DNA from: Symbiodinium natans
Taxonomy: Eukaryota > Sar > Dinophyceae > Suessiales > Symbiodiniaceae
Length of the DNA stretch: 64,000 nucleotides
Direction of reading: 5' to 3'
NCBI GenBank assembly: GCA_905221605.1
Contig: CAJNDS010002457.1
Span: forward strand, 633,501 to 697,500
The notes beneath the pieces were generated by a model. The model was not told the origin of the DNA. It saw only the letters and a list, made by a program, of their open reading frames with translations, and searched no databases. Made by a program: the position numbers and the translations under genes. This document shows, piece by piece, positions 62,383 through 64,000 of this stretch; the first letter of the stretch is position 1, and each line of letters starts with the position of its first letter.

Positions 62383-62447
62383 CTGCAACCGCCTGCGCCA
62401 CTGGATGGGCGTGCGCTGCTTCAGCAGCTCCGGGCCCGCCTTCCGGT
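62383..62447 (+). CDS. putative exon, Pro-rich LDGR protein (gene 5)
   Basis: CCTTGCAG acceptor. The frame reads LQPPAPLDGRALLQQLRARL. Shares LDGRALLQQ with the two upstream exons using mostly different synonymous codons. Confidence 0.5.
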
Positions 62448-62529
62448 TTGGGGTTTAGGGTTTAGGGTTTAGGGTTTAGGGCCCCACCCCCCTCCCGCCT
62501 CCAAACCCCAGCGAGGGTAGGGAAGCATA

Positions 62530-62643
62530 CAGGGAGGAACTATAGTTAAGGGACTTGTTAAGTAAAATCGGATCCTCAGCCCAAGTTCGGGTCCTTAGCA
62601 CTCTACTTACAACTCGGGGGGGGCAGGGGGGGTTCTTGTAGGG
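62530..62643. mobile_element. family A element
   Basis: GGAACTATAGTTAAGGGACT, CGGATCCTCAGCCCAAGTTC, ACTCTACTTACAACTCGGGG then GGTTCTTGTAG. Left TIR missing. Confidence 0.7.
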
Positions 62644-62682
62644 GTGATTTCGGGTTTCGTTCTTCGGGGTTAGACCTGACGC

Positions 62683-62763
62683 TGCAGGGGCCCATGGCCC
62701 CCGCTGTTCCGCCCCCTTCAGCTCCGCCGGCCATGTTGGGTCAGTCTGAGGCGCTTCCTTGGG
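62683..62763 (+). CDS. putative exon, Pro-rich (gene 5)
   Basis: CGCTGCAG context. The frame reads GPMAPAVPPPSAPPAMLGQS then EALPWG. Composition fits the Pro-rich gene 5. The antisense ORF 62476-62769 is a shadow. Confidence 0.45.
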
Positions 62764-62799
62764 GACCACTGAACCCTAGAATTGGGGGGCCATAGACCC

Positions 62800-62960
62800 A
62801 AAACAAGCCCCTCGAGTTATAAGTAGACTCATATAGACCTATACCCTATACTGGCCCCCCTAGTTATAAGTAGACTCATATAGACCCTAAACTGGGGTAT
62901 AGGGACTTTTATCTTTGTTGTGAGTCCCGCAACTCTACACCCCCCGTTCCTTGTAGGCCC
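62800..62960. mobile_element. family A element (reverse) with internal duplication
   Basis: GCCCC.CGAGTTATAAGTAGAC and its near-copy CCCCCCTAGTTATAAGTAGA 56 bp later, then TTTTATCTTTGTTGTGAGTC and CCGTTCCTTGTAG. Confidence 0.65.
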
Positions 62961-62969
62961 TACAACCCG

Positions 62970-64000
62970 ACCACTTATCTTAGAGCAACCGTCGAAACCC
63001 CCGATTGCAGGGTATAGAGCACTCCCAAACTGTAGGTGAACAGGGGCGAGCCTGGCCTGAGCTATGCTGGGAGTGAGAAGTTTAGGGTTCGAGGACCCAG
63101 AGTAGGCCCTTATTCCCTTTTATAGGGTTTAGGTTCCCTGAGAGGCTCCGTTAAACAAAAAAAGGGCACCCTTTTTACGTCTAGGTCGTAGGCTGCTCTT
63201 GGGTCTAGGGTTGGTTAGTCACACAGTTTTTTTCCCTGGTATAAAAGGGCTGCCACGTGGAGTTCCATTGGCACTCGTAGAAAAATTAGTACTGAATACT
63301 CCACATAAGGCTCTGTCTTTGATTATGTTTACCCTACTTAGAACTACTCATGAAGCCCCACGTATCGACATAGCGGGCATCCCGAAAACGAACTGGAACC
63401 TGAGCCCAGCTGAGCCGAGATTTCGGGTGCAGGGGTTAGGGTACGGGGCCTTTCTCAGCTTGCGCACTTTGGTGCGCATCAGAATCGTAGACCCCAAAAC
63501 CCGAAACTCAGAAGTCTTAAATGCCCCCCTAAACCCTAAACCCTATACCCTCTACCCTAAGCCCAAATCCGAAGCCCGAAGTGTGGCGAGGCGTCCGCTC
63601 CCCGAAGCTTCGATCCACAATCGTTCTTCCGGCTACATGGCCTTGGTAGCCCAGTGGTACCATTTTCCCAATTTTTTTGTGTTCAAGGTTCCTCTATAAA
63701 GTAATCAACCCAAGAAAGGGTGCCCTTACTATAATCTGGTTTAGGGTTTAGGGTTTAGGGTTTAGGGGTTACTGGGCTACTAAGCGGCCCACACTTCTTG
63801 GGCTGAGAAGGTTCAGGGTTTTGTTCGAGGCTGCTTACAAGGAGGGTCCCCCTGGTTATGCATAGAGTTGTAAGGGCCCTCAATACTTGCATCACTCTTT
63901 CTTCTGGTGATTATTGTTACCATTGTTGCAACTCGGATGCTTTGGCAATGTGACTTTGCTATGGTCTGGTGTTGTCTGGGAGTTAATTCCAGTTCCTGCA
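62970..64000. other. no exon supported
   Basis: Contains the dispersed repeat at 63092-63205, a repeat pair with 45370-45480 (GGTAGCCCAGTGGTACC, 63646-63740), a small TTTAGGG array (63739-63762) and the left end of a family A element (63836-63890). The 166-codon ORF at 63199-63699 runs through these repeats. Confidence 0.45.

Noticed and set aside
63199-63699. 166-codon + strand ORF, the longest in the window
   Set aside because: It runs through a dispersed repeat, CCCTAAA-derived NPKP sequence and another repeat, with no splice or homology support.

Overview
The window looks like dinoflagellate nuclear DNA, a core-dinoflagellate or Symbiodiniaceae-like genome. Four things point there. (1) Plant-type TTTAGGG/CCCTAAA heptamers are scattered through it in both orientations. 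(2) At 14678-14698 there is a 19/21 match to the dinoflagellate spliced leader, i.e. a relict spliced leader left in a gene. (3) Coding sequence is cut into exons of about 25-100 nt inside very long introns. (4) Where protein homology fixes the junctions, the donors are mostly GA (some GC or GT) with AG acceptors. No rRNA, tRNA, CRISPR array or prokaryotic operon was seen. Nearly all long uninterrupted ORFs here are translations of repeats (NPKP, FRV, YVCM, IHTY), so exons had to be read by eye.

All credible host exons lie on the + strand, as in unidirectional dinoflagellate gene arrays. 1.8-13.3 kb: short charged, helix-forming exons of an unidentified coiled-coil protein. 14.7-30.5 kb: an AAAP/SLC38-type amino acid transporter, the best supported gene, with about 18 exons in correct order from the first membrane helix to a stop at 30496-30498. 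35.5-36.65 kb: the 3' end of a small gene with one membrane helix and a coiled coil. 38.0-56.9 kb: at least 20 short exons of a long coiled-coil protein with an IQ-like motif. 60.3-62.8 kb: exons of a proline-rich protein with a repeated LDGR..LQ peptide.

Introns and intergenic DNA are a mosaic of (a) TTTAGGG-type arrays, including homogenised 8-mer and variant 7-mer arrays, and (b) at least nine families of short (about 90-130 bp) terminal-inverted-repeat elements, often nested, with TIRs that can end in TAG or CAG next to an exon. These look like introners (intron-generating MITEs). Several arrays sit inside such elements or between duplicated flanks. One sits between two perfect 25-bp copies of transporter exon sequence, which looks like a recently created intron.

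The odd one out is 56.95-59.75 kb: an AT-rich 2.8-kb insertion with 22-24 bp terminal inverted repeats and a 9-bp direct repeat (AGAAATATG) at both edges. It holds a tandem array of hairpin-forming repeats, a decayed class-3-lipase-like gene on the minus strand, a second minus-strand helical ORF and a plus-strand ORF. It contains no telomeric heptamers. It is best read as a decayed virus-like or transposon-like element.

Exon edges are judged by eye (AG|G acceptors, GA/GC/GT donors, frame continuity) and may be off by several bases. Family letters A-K are labels used only here.
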